Part shown: positions 47,371 through 49,213 of the stretch, piece by piece
Layout of the letters: every line of letters begins with the position of its first letter
Numbering within the stretch: position 1 is the first letter of the stretch
DNA from: Rhodococcus sp. AW25M09
GTDB lineage: Bacteria; Actinomycetota; Actinomycetes; Mycobacteriales; Mycobacteriaceae
NCBI RefSeq assembly: GCF_000333955.1
Contig: NZ_CAPS01000030.1
Coordinates: 1-49,213, forward strand
Direction of reading: 5' to 3'
Length of the DNA: 49,213 bases
Program-made: the position numbers and the translations under genes
The notes under the pieces: model-generated
Database searches by the model: none
What the model was told of the DNA's origin: nothing
What the model saw: only the letters and a program-made list of their open reading frames with translations

Positions 47371-48599
47371 CTAGGACTGTCTACCGTCGAGATCTACTGA
47401 CCAACCCGGGAGGAATATGTCTTGGTGGCAGCTGTCGGTGCCTGCCTCCACGCACTGTCGCAATGGAGTCAGGTCCGGTTTGAGAGGGTAAGGGTCGGGA
47501 CTGAAATCATGGATGATCCCCCAACTTCCAGCCAGTAAGCAGGTCGCCGCTACCGCGCTGAGGATCGTTTTGCCACCCGAGCTGATGACGGCCCAGAGCA
47601 GCACGATGCAGATGGCAACCGGAATCAGTATGTGGCGCTGAAATGCCTGGGATGAGGCGACCATGGACGGTCCGTACGCGTTGACTGCGGAATACAGCAG
47701 GATCACGCACAGCAGCCACAGGGGTAAGGCGACTTTGGGCAAGCACGCGACGGTGAGGGCGACGACGATGGCAAACCAGGCATAGACCGCGACCGTAAGT
47801 GCGGGGTGTGGTGTACCCGCCAGCACGTTGGTGTCGCCGAAAAGCCAGCTGCCGCCGACTCTCTCACCCGCGGTTTTGGCCAATAGGACAAGCGTTCCTC
47901 CGCCGGGCGTCGATCGCTCGGACGACAAGTATGTAGCGAGCTGGATGACCGCTCCCACCGCGGCGACGGCGACCACGTAAAGAGAGTGCCGTGTTCTGCC
48001 GTTGCGCCACCATCGCCACACAAAAAATGGCAGAAACAGCACGATCAACGGTCCGCTCAGTCCGATGAGTCCTACGGCCACCAACTCGGCTCCACGCCCG
48101 ATCCGCCGTGCCGGTCAGTGCTCAGGATCAACAAGAGCAGGGTCAGACCCGCCACGAAGATCAGGTTCGCGATATTTCCGTAGGGCTCCCATAGCGGTGC
48201 CATCAGGCACAACGAGGCAAACAAGCCGCCGCGCAGGACGGGCGAGGGAATGAGCCACGCCAGTCGCGTCGACAGAGCGGGCGTCAAGAACAACAGGTGC
48301 ACCACAACGGCTGCCCACAGGTAGGCAATCGGGGCAGATGTAACGGGAAGCGGCTCGAGAAGTGCGGCGACAAGGCGCGGTATCACATGCAGATAGCCTG
48401 CGTAGGGCGTGATTATGGCGGCGATACCGTCGTTGTGGGCCTCCGCGAGAAATATCTGGCCATCTTCGGCGAACAGTGCTGGAGAGCGCATCCGCGGCAG
48501 GCCTCGAAGCACGAACAGCGCGGCCGCGATAGCGGCGATGAACAACATTGGTCCGCGCCGAGCTCGAGCACTGGACGAAACTTCCTGCGCCGACGTCAC
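47371..48599 (-). pseudogene. Polytopic membrane protein, frameshifted
   Basis: Two adjacent frames form one apparent membrane protein of about 415 residues. The first (from 48599) contains MRSPALFAEDGQIFLAEAHNDG and ITPYAGYLHVIPRLVAALLEP, then PLWEPYGNIANLIF, and runs off frame after LLILSTDR. The second continues LVAVGLIGLSGPLIVLFLPFF with five or so more helices. The join is near 48111-48116, where one base appears to be missing. The FAEDG, PYAGYLH and LSGP motifs recur in actinobacterial membrane proteins of unknown function that look GT-C-related. It could be a true pseudogene, a sequencing error, or two coupled genes using a TTG or GTG start at 48084 or 48081. Confidence 0.65.
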
Positions 48600-48687
48600 A
48601 CGGACAAGTTACTTGCATGCACTTTCTGCAACGAGGCGGTGTCGAGTAAAGGCCGCTGTCGACGGCGAGCCGCTAGTGTCAGTCCTC

Positions 48688-49188
48688 GTGTCCACCCCCG
48701 ATCGCTCCACAGACGACGGCTTCACGGGCGACGACTGGTCGCCCGAAGACGACGAGCTGCAGCACCACGTCCCACTGCCCGTCGAGCTGCCGCTGACCGA
48801 AAACATCGCCGACGAGGCGCTCGACCTCAAGACGCAGGTGCTGCGCTTCCTGGCCACGGGTGTGTTGTCGGCGATAGTCGACCAGGGCGTCAACCTACTG
48901 CTGCATTTCGTGTTCGGCGTCGGCGTGACGCTGGCGAAGGCCATCGGCTTCGTGCTCGGCACCACCACGGCCTACCTGATCAACCGGCGTTGGACGTTCA
49001 ACGCTGCACCGTCGCGGGCCCGGTTCATCGCTGTCGTCGCGCTGTACGGAGTGACCTTCGCCGTCCAGGTCGGGATCTACACCTGGCTCTACCAGGCCCT
49101 TCCCGACGGCTTCTGGTACGCCAACGTGGCCTTCGTCTTTGCCCAGGGCACGGCGACGGTCATCAACTTCCTGGTTCAGCGTTCGTGA
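48688..49188 (+). CDS. GtrA-family membrane protein
   Basis: The 166-residue protein has a soluble acidic N-terminus of about 55 residues and then four membrane helices of the GtrA/DPMS-associated type. The family motif RFLATGVLSAIVDQGVNLLL starts the domain, followed by GTTTAYLINRRWTF, the most conserved GtrA segment. It corresponds in kind to Rv3789 beside dprE1, once proposed as a DPA flippase and later as an anchor for envelope synthesis proteins. Here it is divergent from the dprE1 side rather than upstream in the same direction. GTG 48688 was chosen because upstream frame sequence has no GtrA character. Confidence 0.88.
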   Translation: MSTPDRSTDDGFTGDDWSPEDDELQHHVPLPVELPLTENIADEALDLKTQVLRFLATGVLSAIVDQGVNLLLHFVFGVGVTLAKAIGFVLGTTTAYLINRRWTFNAAPSRARFIAVVALYGVTFAVQVGIYTWLYQALPDGFWYANVAFVFAQGTATVINFLVQRS

Positions 49189-49213
49189 TCTTCAAGATCC
49201 GCTAGCTACCGTC

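Overview
The window is high-GC actinobacterial chromosome carrying the conserved mycomembrane and arabinogalactan locus. It encodes mycolic acid condensation (fadD32-pks13-accD4), mycolyl transfer (three antigen-85-type enzymes), galactan synthesis (glf, glfT2), decaprenyl-phospho-arabinose supply (DPPR synthase, PAP2 phosphatase, dprE1, dprE2) and arabinan polymerisation (aftA, aftB, two emb genes). The order resembles the M. tuberculosis Rv3789-Rv3811 region but differs in details. Two emb genes, LGFP repeats on an amidase and on a mycolyltransferase, and a cobM-cobF pair suggest Rhodococcus or a close Nocardiaceae relative. No rRNA gene is present to settle the genus.

Layout. 1-6.6 kb: a left flank with a DUF222 gene cut by the window edge behind a perfect LexA (SOS) box, a frameshifted DinB-like gene, a CPBP protease, a YhgE/Pip-like membrane protein, msrA, an MDR oxidoreductase and a HAD phosphatase. 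6.6-8.8 kb: a secreted LGFP amidase on the minus strand. 9.1-10.6 kb: cobM-cobF, preceded by a 32-bp tandem repeat. 10.6-17.0 kb: glf-glfT2-PAP2-ubiA-aftB, a tightly overlapping plus-strand operon. 17.2-21.7 kb: three mycolyltransferase genes, each followed by its own hairpin. 21.8-24.6 kb: a DUF732 lipoprotein, a Rv3802c-type cutinase-like lipase and an LLM oxidoreductase. 24.7-33.3 kb: fadD32-pks13-accD4. 33.3-34.6 kb: a small accessory island with an AbiEi-like gene bounded by palindromic repeats. 34.7-47.3 kb, minus strand, in transcription order: dprE1-dprE2-aftA-GT-C-like gene-emb-emb. 47.4-49.2 kb: a frameshifted polytopic membrane protein and a divergent gtrA-family gene.

Together the genes make DPA (DPPR synthase, phosphatase, DprE1/E2), build galactan (Glf, GlfT2), prime and extend arabinan (AftA, Emb, AftB), make mycolate (FadD32 activates, AccD4 carboxylates, Pks13 condenses) and attach it to the wall (Fbp proteins).

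The most unusual signal is a family of four ~55-bp palindromic repeats. All four keep one matching open reading frame, and one copy sits in frame inside aftA, where it appears to add about 20 residues. This resembles the protein-invading palindromic elements of Rickettsia. Other points to check are a GT-C-like gene between aftA and emb, two single-base frameshifts, and a perfect palindrome upstream of the second emb gene.
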